A DNA stretch of 64,000 nt. It comes from Chamaecyparis obtusa (lineage: Eukaryota; Streptophyta; Pinopsida; Cupressales; Cupressaceae). The notes beneath the pieces were generated by a model, which searched no databases, was not told the origin of the DNA, and saw only the letters and a program-made list of their open reading frames with translations. This document shows positions 36,759-49,224 of the stretch, piece by piece. The stretch lies in contig BSBK01006426.1 of assembly GCA_027943335.1 (NCBI GenBank), forward strand, positions 1 through 64,000. The letters run 5' to 3'. How positions within the stretch are numbered: position 1 is the first letter of the stretch; every line of letters begins with the position of its first letter. The position numbers and the translations under genes were made by a program.

Positions 36759-36935
36759 ATCTTCTCTATTATGGTACTAGGGACATGGTTTTTATTTTTC
36801 TTCCTTATTTCTTCTAATGCGTCAGATCACATAGCCTTATCATCACACTCTGGAAATGAATCAAGCCAACAAGAGGTATGCACCAAATTTGGAAGTAGAG
36901 GCTTCATGGCGTACTCAAGAAATAATAGAAAGAAA
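36759..36935 (-). pseudogene. ORF-U, N-terminal segment
   Basis: Minus-strand reading EYAMKPLLPNLVHTSCWLDS, then FPECDDKAM-stop-SDALEEIRKKNKNHVPSTIIEK, joins in frame with IIQSELTKVA at 19835 once element G3 is removed. The TGA after DKAM stands where a coding triplet is expected. Upstream (rightward) of about 36935 the sequence becomes noncoding, with a pyrimidine-rich stretch (TCTCTACTCTAATTTCTTTC) that could be a splice acceptor, so the true N-terminus may lie in an upstream exon. Confidence 0.6.
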
Positions 36936-38060
36936 TTAGAGTAGAGATTTACAGAAATTTATGGGGCTTTTAACCTCAAATTCATAAACAGCCTCAACTT
37001 TGAACAAGAGCACCAGGAGAGGATAACTAACCTTTAATTTCACCCAACTGTCCTATGCTTGTGAAGGAAAATGATACTTCGACTATTCCATTACATTTGT
37101 CTGCACCAGGAACCATTACAATGAAAATGATAGAACTAAGCGCCACTATTTATTAAACCAACTCTCCAAATATTACAGAAAGATTTGCAGTCAATGATAA
37201 TACACATGGCATAATGTTTAATAAATGATGAAAAGAGTCTTTCTTGATTGCAACATTAATGGTGTACTCTTCCATGAGTGAGATGACATTAAAATGTCAT
37301 TTCTTATGATGATTGTGCTAGCATCATGCTCAAATATCTTCTCTTTCTCCAACTGTCACTTATATTACATCACCACCGCCATTTGCTCCTTTAGGCTAGA
37401 AGGAGTCTATTGAACTTTGAACCTTGAACTAAGGAAGTTCAAAATTCAAGTTCAATTGGGAAGGAACAAGACTTCCCTTTAGCATATTTATAAAAATAAT
37501 ACAAGCGACAAAAGGGAATAACCAAAGATATTAAAAAATAGACACAAGATGGGGCCTTTGATTGAACCTTGAACTTTGAACTAAGGAAGTTCACGGTTCA
37601 TAGTTCAATGGAGAGACATGATTTGCAAAAAATGTCGCTTAACATAAATTGAAAGAAAACAAAACACATTGTGGGGTGACAATGAACTTTGAACCTTGAA
37701 ATAAGGAGGTTCAAAATTCAAGTTCAACTAATAGGAAAGAAATGCAAAAAAGTGGAAATGACTATGGGAACCATATAATTTGACACCGAGGAACAAAAAT
37801 ATTTAAAGGGATTCTTGTGAATGAAAGATCAATAGATAGTAAGCAAGAATGGGTGGTAACAATGGCTCTGACTAGGGACGAGGACCCTTGGGGATGCAAG
37901 ATAAAATTAGTGGATTTGGTTTCACAGACTAGGGAGTCAACTTTAAAGGCCAAAAAATAGAGAACAAAAACCAAACCAGAAGAAAACACACCAAATGAAA
38001 CAAAAAAAAAGAGGAAAAGAGAAAAATCACTAAGAAAATATGCACACAAGGGATGGGGAA
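36936..38060. other. Noncoding stretch with a three-copy degenerate repeat
   Basis: No coding frame recognised. Three copies of a unit of about 50 bases built on TGAACTTTGAACCTTGAACTA, AGGAAGTTC and AAGTTCAA lie near 37409, 37560 and 37680. The unit is internally redundant, with GAAC/GTTC words in both orientations. Confidence 0.65.
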
Positions 38061-39990
<1,930 letters not shown>

Positions 39991-39999
39991 TAGGCACAT

Positions 40000-40770
40000 G
40001 TACTTCCAGTCAACACTATAGATTCATGTCCTACAAGGAATGTCTTGAGATGATATTATACCAGTAGAATTTGGTTATGGAGATCCCCACATTAGAGAGA
40101 AGAGGAAAGGCAACAAAGCCCCCCTCAATATAGATTCTCTTACAAAGATGGTCCAATATGACAACCAAAAACCATCCATAGGGACAACAAATACAACCAA
40201 TGTTGCATAAAGAATGTTGAAGTGTGACAAAACTAGGTACTAGTGTTAATGAAAAAAGGCCGATGACTCACCCACTGTAATATGATGAAGATCAGGCATT
40301 GAGACGCCTGCTTGAGTATCAATTGGGTACTCACCATGAAAAATTGGTATATCCTAAGTCTCGACTTGAGCCATGCACTAAGTCTCACAAGATAATTCAT
40401 AATCTACTAAGTAGAAAAGGATTGCATCAAATATGTAATAAATGCCAAACTACAAAGAAGGATGAAACTTTATATCAATGCCTATACAACATAGCTCATT
40501 CAAGAGAATACAACATAGATGCAAATATGAGAACTGATTATGATGCCATTAAGAATGGGTGGCAAATGATCAATGATGATTCCCTTCAATATGAATGATG
40601 TTCCAAGAAAATATAGGAGTAATTGACCTCCCTAGTTGCTGATTGGAAGATAGATTTCTACAATAGGTATTAGGTGGACAAGAATTATGATCTAAAAATG
40701 ATTGAATATTTTGATGAGCTGAAAGATAAGTGAAAGATAATGATTAGAGATCACCTAATTGTTTAAGTGT
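40000..40770 (+). pseudogene. Unidentified coding-like remnant
   Basis: The open frame 40299-40598 (99 residues) has ordinary protein composition with a Cys/His cluster (HQICNKCQTTKKDETLYQCL) and continues past a stop as TSLVADWKIDFYNRY and KNYDLKMIEYFDELKDK. It is not AT-biased like chance frames nearby. I recognise no family. It sits just before the C1 5' LTR, so it may be a gene fragment or an older element into which C1 inserted. Confidence 0.4.
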
Positions 40771-40797
40771 TATGTAAGGCAATTAAATAAGTCAATA

Positions 40798-42201
40798 TGT
40801 TGTCATTGATGTCAACTAGTTTTGACTATACTTATCATGGTGGTTGCAAACATCTGAAGACAAAAAATGGTAAAGGAAAGAGATATCTACATGAAGAAGA
40901 GATGGATATAGAGATATGGATAAGGTATACATTGGGTAACTTATTGATGAGTCTATGGCATCATTTTGTTGACTTGATTGTATTACATGAATTTGTTATG
41001 TATTGAAGATCAGAATTGAACAAGTTAATGTGGTCGGTAATTGAAGATTTCTATATACACCAAGCTAGTGAAGTGTATACTAAGTATCAGTAAGAATTGA
41101 GTTAGTATTCACTGACACATTTCTGTATTAACCGAGTAAGAGAAACAATAAAAGTTTATAACAACCGACTGAATTGATGAGCTAGAAAGTTGCTTATGAT
41201 TCTAAGGTAAAAGATAAAGTTTGTTATGATGATCAAACAACTGAAAAAATTCAAGATTGATCAAATGGAAGAGATTGAAATGTGTTATTGACACATCTAT
41301 CGAGGAAGCTTGAAGTGACAAAATGGGCGATGGAGATTAAGAGGCAAAATCTAATGGATGAGATGAAAACGGTTTATGACATCTATTTAAAGAGACATGA
41401 TATTCATTATTGAAAAAGGAGCTTATTGAATCTATAGGAGAAATCACGTGGAAGGAATTTTTCATGCACCACTTATCAAACTAGTTACAAACAAAACCAA
41501 GAAGAACTGCAGGCATAACCAAACGCCATAGTATTGTTGACTGAGCTGAATATATTGAAGGGTATGAGGGATTGAAGTGATTATTGATTAGAGGAGGTAT
41601 TTTGAGCTTAGCTTAGATCTAAAAATCTGCAATCTTTGTTGTATTTGAATCAGATCACTACTGTATCAGTTTAACCATTGTTACAACCAAAATATCTTAA
41701 CCGAGTGGACTTAATAGTCTTATTTGTATTTCAATATCACATTATATGAATGTTGATGGTTTTCTTTTTGAACCCATAGTGAATGTTGGTCGAGAGTTAA
41801 CTGTTAGTGATAAATCCTTTAAGCAGGTCACACCTTACAGTGTGCATTGTAACCTTTAATAGAGTTGGATCCTAACCGAGCTCACTTCAGAAAAGTGAAT
41901 ATTTTGGGTTATCAGTCCCAGGTGGTTTTTACCTTAGTAGGGTTTCCATAGTAATATCTATGTGTTATGTGCTACTTGATGTGACTGGATTGTTATTTTA
42001 CTTTACACATTTCATATTTGGTTTAATTGGTAAACACATTATTGATTTTATTGGTATTCGGTAAATGAACTGAAAGATTGTTATTGCTATCTTATTGAGT
42101 TGGTTATTTGGTTGAAAATGTTTGAATATATGCATCTAGGAGTTTGGGACCTTAGGATAAATGGAATTAATTGATTCATCCCCCCTCTCAATTATCTAAC
42201 A
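40798..42201 (+). repeat. C1 5' LTR (Ty1/copia)
   Basis: The right boundary is clear: ...CCCCCCTCTCAATTATCTAACA directly before the primer site. The left boundary at TGTTGTCATTGATGTCAAC (40798) is inferred from typical copia LTR starts. It contains a block (about 41820-41900) with ACAGTGTGCATTGTAACC and TTTAATAG that recurs in the C2 LTR near 53290-53350. No matching 3' LTR is present. Confidence 0.5.
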
Positions 42202-42203
42202 AT

Positions 42204-42215
42204 TGGTATCAAAGC
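42204..42215 (+). promoter_or_regulatory. C1 primer-binding site
   Basis: TGGTATCAAAGC, one change from the initiator-Met tRNA complement TGGTATCAGAGC, two bases after the LTR end. Confidence 0.82.
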
Positions 42216-42239
42216 TTGTGTGCTTGGAAGGAAGTTTGA

Positions 42240-42757
42240 AGGACTTGAGCTAAAGATCACAAGATGTATAAGAGAGAGGTGCAAAAGTTGAACAAAGACA
42301 ACTTCACAACATGACAAAGAAAAATGAGGTTGCACATATATGGAATTAGAGAATCTGTAGTATTTTACCTAGACAATGAGTACACACAACCATCTATTGG
42401 ACCTTTGACTATTGATTAGGTGAGAGATAGACATGAGCATAACATGGCAATGCTTGAGATTGCTACTGCCTTATTTGTTGCATAATTTGAAGATATCAAA
42501 GCATGTAATTTAGCAAAAGCAATGATGTACAAACTGACACTAGTTCACGGAGGAGATGTGAATGTGATGAGAGAAAGAGTTGAAATCCTTAGAGGAAGAT
42601 TTGATGATATGAAAATGAAAGAAGGTGAAAACATTTCACAATACAGTAACCGAATCAAAGAGGTTGTCAATGCTATCCAAGGAGCAGGAGGTGTTATTGA
42701 TGAAGACACTGCTATAAGTAAAATCCTAAGAACCTTGCTGCCTATCTATGCTATTAG
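42240..42757 (+). pseudogene. C1 gag (Ty1/copia type), truncated
   Basis: Reads YKREVQKLNKDNFTTWQRKM, LHIYGIRESV, then ATALFVAQFEDIKACNLAKA with stops. The open frame 42522-42757 follows (MRERVEILRGRFDDMKMKEG, ENISQYSNRIKEVVNAI, ISKILRTLLPIYAIRI). This is the N-terminal gag domain of plant copia elements. It fuses at about 42757 straight into reverse transcriptase, so the gag C-terminus, protease and integrase are missing. Confidence 0.8.
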
Positions 42758-44126
42758 AATATTTAAAGCCAGATTAGTCGTAAAAGGATTTGCATAGAAA
42801 AAGTGTATTGATTTTGATGAGATATTTTCTCTAGTTGTTAAAATGACTTCTATTCGTATTGTTTTAAGTATTGTGGCTACTAAAGATTTTTATTTAGAGA
42901 AACTTGATGTTAAAACAAATTTTCTTCATGGTGATTTGGATGAAGAAATATATATGGTACAACCACAAGGATTTGAGGTCAAGGGTAAGGATAATCTAGT
43001 GTGCAGATTGCATAAAAGTTTATATGGCTTGAAGCAAGAACCTCAGCAATGGTATATTAAATTTGACACTTTTATGAATGAGCATGGATACACTCAGTGT
43101 CATTCAAACCATTGTGTTTATTTTAAGAGGTTGGATGATGATAGCTACATTATTTTATGTTTATACATTGATGATATGCTTGTAGTTGGGTCTAACATGG
43201 ATCACATTAAGGGGTTGAAACAATAGTTATCACATTCATTTGCTATGAAGGATTTGGGGGCAGCAGAAAAAATCCTTGGTATGAAAATTTGCAGAGATAG
43301 GAAAAATAAAAAATTGACTTTATCTTAGGTTGATTATATTGAGAAGGTGTTGCAACGTTTCTCTATGGAGAATGCCAAAGCTGTCAGGGCACCTTTTCTT
43401 GATCATTTTAAATTGACTAATGTGATGTGTCCAAAGACACCAGAAGAGGAGGCTAAAATTTCCAAGGTACCTTATGTTTCAGTTGTAGGGAGCTTAATGT
43501 ATGCTATGGTATGTACTAGGCTAGATATTGCACATGCAGTGGGAATCATTAGCAGGTATATTAGTCACCCTAGGATTGAGCATTGGAGTGCACTCAAATG
43601 GATTCTTAGATATTTGAGAGGTACATCTAGTAAGTGTTTACACTTTGGGGGATCGACTCCTATTGTACAAGGCTATGTTGACTCACATTTGGTAGGAAAT
43701 ATAGATAGCAGGCATAGTACTACAAGCTATGTATTTACTGTTGGTGAGAGAACAGTGAGTTAGATTTCTCAGTTACAAAAGGTGAATGCATTATCCACTA
43801 TAGAGGCAGAGTATGTTGCTACTACAGAGGTGTCCAAGGAGATGATATGGCTTCAATTATTCATGGAAGAATTGGGACATCCATAGATGGATAATTATCT
43901 GTATACCGATAGCCAGAGTGCCATTGATCTTGCAAATAATTCCACTTTGCACTCAAAGACAAAATACATAAAGTTACAGTACCATTTGATTCGGTTAGTT
44001 TTGGATGATGGGCAGTTAAAGCTGGAAAATATACACACGGATGATAATCCAAGATATATGTTTACAAAGGTAGTAACAAGGGAGAAGTTGAACTCCTATT
44101 CAGCTTTGGTTGGTCTACTAGATTGA
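42758..44126 (+). pseudogene. C1 reverse transcriptase and RNase H (Ty1/copia)
   Basis: Begins abruptly with FKARLVVKGFA-stop-KKCIDFDEIF, then KLDVKTNFLHGDLDEEIYMV and LHKSLYGLKQEPQQWYIKFD. The active-site box is LCLYIDDMLVVGS (YIDD at 43164-43175). MKDLGAAEKILGMKI, VPYVSVVGSLMYAMVCTRLD and HWSALKWILRYLRGT follow, then RNase H with STIEAEYVATTEVSKEMIWL, LYTDSQSAIDLANN and a terminal VTREKLNSYSALVGLLD-stop. Five in-frame stops occur, four of them TAG. Gene order is copia-specific (RT last). Confidence 0.9.
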
Positions 44127-44254
44127 ATAGAATAAAGGAATAAAATAGTCCAGGGTGGTTGGATCCAGTGGGAGCTTCACAAGGTAGTGGTTTAGCTATA
44201 GGATTAGTCTCCAAGTGGTAGATTGTTGATTTGTGTGGAGCCTGATCAATCCCC

Positions 44255-44590
44255 AAGTGGGAGATTGTTATCTTGTGGTGATTAATCAGGGAAGTACTGT
44301 ACGCTTTTCATTACAATGTACATTTTAGTAGCTTCTTGCGGCGATATTGTGTTGTAAGGGATTGCAGATTGTAATTAGGTTGTAATTACTGGATAATAAT
44401 AATATTGGACTCACTGTTGGTGGACATAGCCCAGGGATTGGGTGAACCACATTAAATCTTTATTTCTTGTGTTCTCTTTCTGTGTGGTTTATTATTTTCT
44501 GATATTGATTATATTTGCATGTAACTATTATTTTTGTCTTATTAATCCTAATAGATACTCTCATGTTTTATGAGGGGAAGAATGTAGGAA
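44255..44590 (+). repeat. Polypurine tract and 3' LTR of the C1 downstream half
   Basis: AAGTGGGAGAT (44255-44265) followed by TGTTATCTTGTGG (44266) is the standard copia polypurine-tract/LTR junction. A decayed duplicate, AAGTGGTAGAT followed by TGTTGATTTG, lies about 50 bases upstream (44213). The LTR has no similarity to 40798-42201. It is short, ending around 44540-44590 (end not certain). Confidence 0.6.
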
Positions 44591-44920
44591 GTGAGGAATT
44601 TCTTATTAAATAGAAAGAAGAGGCTTGGACTTTGAGGGATTCCATTGCTTGGCTAAAATCATAGAAACAATCGCTCTAGGAGCAGTTAGAAGAAGCACAA
44701 GCTTTTGTTAAATTACAAGTAGAAGAGTTGAGTAAACTCAAGGAAGAGTTAGAAAAAATAGTTGCTACTATAGAACCTTGTCTCATGGTCAAAGAACATG
44801 AAAGGCTTGTAAGGGAAATGAAGCAACATTACTTTCAAGAGGTTACTAACAATCTTCAGAAACTAGTTCCTCCATCTGGTTTGTACTTATATTATTTATT
44901 TTGCATGAGGACATGAAAAA
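44591..44920 (+). pseudogene. C-terminal coiled-coil ORF fragment
   Basis: Plus-strand reading TLRDSIAWLKS, then EQLEEAQAFVKLQVEELSKL and KEELEKIVATIEPCLMVKEH, ending after LVPPSGLYLYYLFCMRT. Heptad-rich with three stops in the first part. A GGGGGGAATAA purine tract follows at 44935, which is how retroelement terminal ORFs often end. Family unknown; general style resembles the C-terminal part of ORF-U. Confidence 0.45.
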
Positions 44921-44934
44921 CCATCAGTTGGGGG

Positions 44935-45545
44935 GAATAATGGGGCTAGGATGTGTTATTTATTTTACCCTTAATATGCTACTATTTTCCATTTCTATGG
45001 TATTCATGTCATTCCTATCACCATTTGGTAAGGAGAAAAAGAGGGATGTTGATCAATATGAAAGAAAAGTCAAAACCAAAACTATGAATGAAAATTGTGG
45101 TTATTTGCTGACTAGATTGTTTAATTGTCATAACAGAGGATCTATAGGAGGGTGGGTACTTGGAAGGAAGGATTTCTTGGTGCATGGATCATATGAATGA
45201 GAGAATGACATGGTGGTGATCTATTTTTTATCGATGGTTTCAGGATGATCTTGGAACAACTTAGTTGTTTAAAAACTGTTATATTGTTTTGATTCGGGGG
45301 CCTGTGGCCCTCGATTGATTGATGGTTATTGTTTTGGTTTGTATAAAAACAACTTTATGGTTTTTAACTCGTAATTAATTAGAGACAAGATTAGCAATTA
45401 GTAGTGTATAAATATGTATGGGATTGTTCAAGACAAAGTTCTCAATAATATGTGAAAGACTTTGCTACTGCAATTGTTATTCTCTGGTTGTGAATGCATG
45501 GTTTGAAGTAACTAGTGTTCATAATTTGATTCAACACTTGGTGAC
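44935..45545 (+). repeat. Possible LTR remnant
   Basis: The purine tract TTGGGGGGAATAA precedes TGGGGCTAGG (44940). The stretch ends ...TTGATTCAACA near 45535, followed by CTTGGTGACCGAGAAGG, which has the look of a primer site. No second copy was found, so this is tentative. Confidence 0.3.
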
Positions 45546-47437
45546 CGAGAAGGTAGGGCCCCCTTTCTCGCGTTATCAAGTGGCTTCATTATAAGTGTGG
45601 AGTGAGTAATTTTCTATTTTATTTGCATGATTTTTGTGTTCGTTGGTTATGATGAAATAAGTGTCATTAAATCAACAGTTTAGTTCATATTTAGTTTAGT
45701 ATTGGGTTGAAGGTATTGTGAGTTTACAGAGAATTTGATAATCCATAAAGAAAAATATCATTGGTTTAAATTGAAGTGTCATTTTGAATCATTCCTATAT
45801 TTACAGATCTAATCACAATTTGCAAGAGAAGAAAAATCTCAGTTCAAAAATTAAGTCACATGCATACCATTTATAATTGATCTAATTAATATATATGTTT
45901 GAACTGGTAGACTGTGATTCATAATTCTGGTATTCTTATACACTGTTCCACTTCCTTTCACTACAATGACAGGAAGAAAAACCATTTTGTTTTCCCTTTT
46001 AAAGTGCAAAGAGAAAATAATTTGGAGAAAAGTAGCTTCATGATTATAATAAGGAAAGTAGTAATAGATTATATATCTAACCAAGTAGATGTTACAAGTT
46101 GGTGTTCATTAAAGAGGCTTGATTGAAAGTGTGTGATTTAAGTTTAGTCCTTTTAAGCATGATTGGAGGTGTGTGATTTAATTTTAGTCCTTTTTTTAAG
46201 CATGGGATTTAATTCATTAATTAAACTATAAGAATCTTAGATTTGTTTCTAAATAAGAGTGTGAATTAAAATGCATTCATAATCAATTAACATACTATCT
46301 TCATCCCTTGAGAAAATAGCCACTATATCTATCATCAGCTTACAAATCCAAGATTGACACTTCTAGGTGTAACTGAGGGTACTTGCATCAAATCAGTCCC
46401 AACTTAATCCAAAGAATCAGACCATAGTTTTACCCTACACCTAACTAGAAGGAAGTTGTGTTAATCCAAAGTGCATTAAGAGTTGTCATTATTATCATTT
46501 ATACAGTCGGTAAACGTAGAAAACAAGTTTAGTCGGTCATAACTACAAGCATAGTCACTGAGCAAAGACTTGACCAAGTACAGTAGTCATTGAGCACACA
46601 GGGTTATTGACCATTAGTGAATTATCAAGTGTGAATGTAGTGTATACCGAGTAAACCAAGAAATGACATAGCAGTTTGAAATGGCACAAACTACAAGGTA
46701 AACGGTTTACACCGATCAGAAAATAGTTTACTATGATCGAGGTGAATATTTATTATGGATGTAATCATTTAATGATTGATGATTCCTATGTAAAGATGAT
46801 CTAGGTTATTCATTTGAGCCGTTGATCTTAGGTTTTATAAGGTAGTGTCACGACCCTAATTAGGTCAAATAATTTTGATATAAGTATTGTAAAGATTTCA
46901 TTTTGAAGAAGAATCACACATGAAGTAGCCTCCATTGGGAGACATCTGAAGATCTAATAGAATTATGTTGGAAGGATTTCGATAGAGTATTTAGTTTATT
47001 AGAAATAGTTCAAAGGCTACTGGGCAGTACAAAAGGACATATCCATCACAACAAGGTGATTTCATTATTGTACTTAATGGATTTGATAGCAGAAAAGTAA
47101 GTTTCTTTCAAATAGATCAAAATTCATTGTTACTCTGTGGTGGGTAAAATGATTTCCCATTTTGTATTATATGTCGGTAATAGGGTTTTACAGATTAGTT
47201 ACATCTAGCCTGCTGGTTATACGAAAGTTCATAGAAATGGCTCTGTATGTAAATATTTTACTGATATATAATGAAATCATACTATTTTGAGTAAATTGAA
47301 AATTCTGGATGGTTGTATATGTGTGTGGTTAGTATTCTTTAAATTTATGGAACAACAAATTTGAATGTTTATAGAGAGTTTCCTTGGGAAATTGGCAAGG
47401 AATTGTAGTATGTAAATATGACAGCACATGGTATAAC
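45546..47437. other. AT-rich sequence, possibly LTR debris
   Basis: No coding frame recognised. The part 46490-46740 has CGGTCATAA, TACCGAGTAAA and related words resembling the C1 LTR in style, so it may be a diverged copia LTR fragment; I cannot align it with confidence. Confidence 0.4.
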
Positions 47438-48362
47438 TATTGGCATTAAGGGATGACAATTGGTAAGATTGCAACTGGTACATGGCAATAGAGGTATTGT
47501 CATTGATTGGAAAAAGAGGTGTTGACATTTGAATCTAAGGACACCAGTGTTGGATCTGTGAAGCAAGACAGATACAACTGACAACAACAAGTGTGTGGAG
47601 AGATTGGTTTGGCAACTAGTGACACTGTGCAAAGAGCAAGAGACTATATCTGATCATTAGTGCAACCGGTCACCAAGGGAGAAGCAACCGGTAACTAGTA
47701 ACAAGAGATCAAGGAAAGTATGCAACCGGTATAGACAGAGGAAGGAAAGGTGACAAGTCAAGGCTCTTACCTATGCACAATTTAAGGATCTTTACTGATC
47801 AAATGAAGACTTCATCATGATAGATGAATCGGGGAAGTCAGAGTCAACAAACAGTTATCTAATTCTTTGACCGAGATTTATTGCACTAAATCTGATAGAT
47901 TTTGAGTTATTAAGATGATCGGTACAAGGCGTGATTGAAGGTCTTAATGCCAGAGTTTGTGGCATTAAATCATGGAGATATCTCTTGTGAAGGAAATCTT
48001 TTGACATGCATCTGTCATTTTTTTTCATAAAGCAGAGAAAGCAGAGCATGCATCAGGTGTTTCCTCGGTGAACTAATACTCCACTGGGTGATGGATCCGA
48101 AGGTGATCTTTAAACAGATTGTGCATGTAAAAAGCAAATAGGGAAAGAAGTATATATTTGTGAGGTTTCCTCACACCGTGGTTTTCTTTCGATTTGGGTT
48201 TCCACGTGATAAATCTAGTGTTTCTTGTCAGTTGATTTCTTGATGTTATTTTTATGCTAGAATCTGTTTTACTTATAGTTATAGTATACTACATCAGATT
48301 TGTTTTAAAGTTTTATAGGTGTTGATTCACCCCTTCCCTCTCAACACCGGTTGGGATTGTTA
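47438..48362 (+). repeat. C2 5' LTR, internally deleted
   Basis: 925 bases against 1365 in the right copy. The two align until AAGTATATAT (about 48155) and again from TTTGTGAGGTTTCC. The intervening 440 bases (52910-53360 in the right copy) are absent, with ATT microhomology at the join. Confidence 0.9.
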
Positions 48363-48363
48363 A

Positions 48364-48377
48364 TGGGTATTAGAGCC
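48364..48377 (+). promoter_or_regulatory. C2 primer-binding site
   Basis: TGGGTATTAGAGCC, an initiator-Met tRNA complement (TGGTATCAGAGCC) with one extra G and one transition, next to the LTR end. Confidence 0.78.
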
Positions 48378-48423
48378 AAGTCTCATTTCTTTGTTGCTTA
48401 ACCGCAAAAAAGAAAAAGTCAAG

Positions 48424-49224
48424 ATGATGAGAAAGGAAGGACCAAAGTTCTCCAAGGAAAACTTTACTTTGTGGTGTAGCAGAATGAAGCTGTACATGAA
48501 GACCATCGAAGATCAATATTGGACTCATGTAACCCGTGATTACATTGAACCCAATGGTACCCTGACTCTTGATGAATTGAAGATCAAGATAGGACATATT
48601 GCTGCAAGATGTCCAGAAAATGAAAATAAAGACAAGAGAAACCGATTCAAGAACAAAGAAAAGAAGGAATTCTACCTTGCAGAAGGAGTCACAGACAATG
48701 AATCTGAAGGCTTTGAAGATCCAAAAAATTTATTTTTTGCAATAACAAAAGAAAGCCTGGTGATAAGTGAAATAACACGTATATCAAGATCTCATCAACA
48801 TGATGACTGGATCATTGAAAATGGATGCACTCACCACATGACTGGTGATAAGAACAAGTTCATCAATTTAAAGCTCAATGATGGTGGATTAGTAACCTTT
48901 GGTAATAATTCCCCCCGTGCTATCAAAGGAAAGGACTCTATTTCACTTAGCAATGATGTTGTATGTGAAGATGTGTACTGGGTAGAACTTAAGTACAATT
49001 TCATGAGTGTTACTCAACTAAACAACAAGGGGTTCCTGTTGGAATTCAAGCATGGTTCTTGTACTATCAAGGATCATTCAGGAGCTCATGTTGCCACCGA
49101 TAAACAGAGTAAAGGGAATCTATTCTATCTGGACTCAATGGAAGGAGCCTACCTCATTGCATCAGTCAAAAGAGAAACAAACAAGATCTGTCTTACAATC
49201 AAAGAGAACAATAGCTGGTTGTAG
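48424..49224 (+). pseudogene. C2 gag-protease, internally deleted
   Basis: From ATG at 48424 the frame opens with KFSKENFTLWCSRMKLYMKT (gag N-terminus) to GTLTLDELKI. It then jumps into KIGHIAARCPENENKDKRN, the second half of a zinc knuckle whose first two Cys are gone: about 200 residues of gag are missing. The protease follows with HDDWIIENGCTHHMTGDKNK, where the usual D-S-G is E-N-G, and VYWVELKYNFMSVTQLNNKG. The frame ends at TAG after KENNSWL, one residue before the integrase-side HTRLCHIN. Confidence 0.88.

Noticed and set aside
36936..38060. G5 3' LTR
   Set aside because: A purine tract and a TG start could not be placed next to the integrase end, and no second LTR copy exists in the window.
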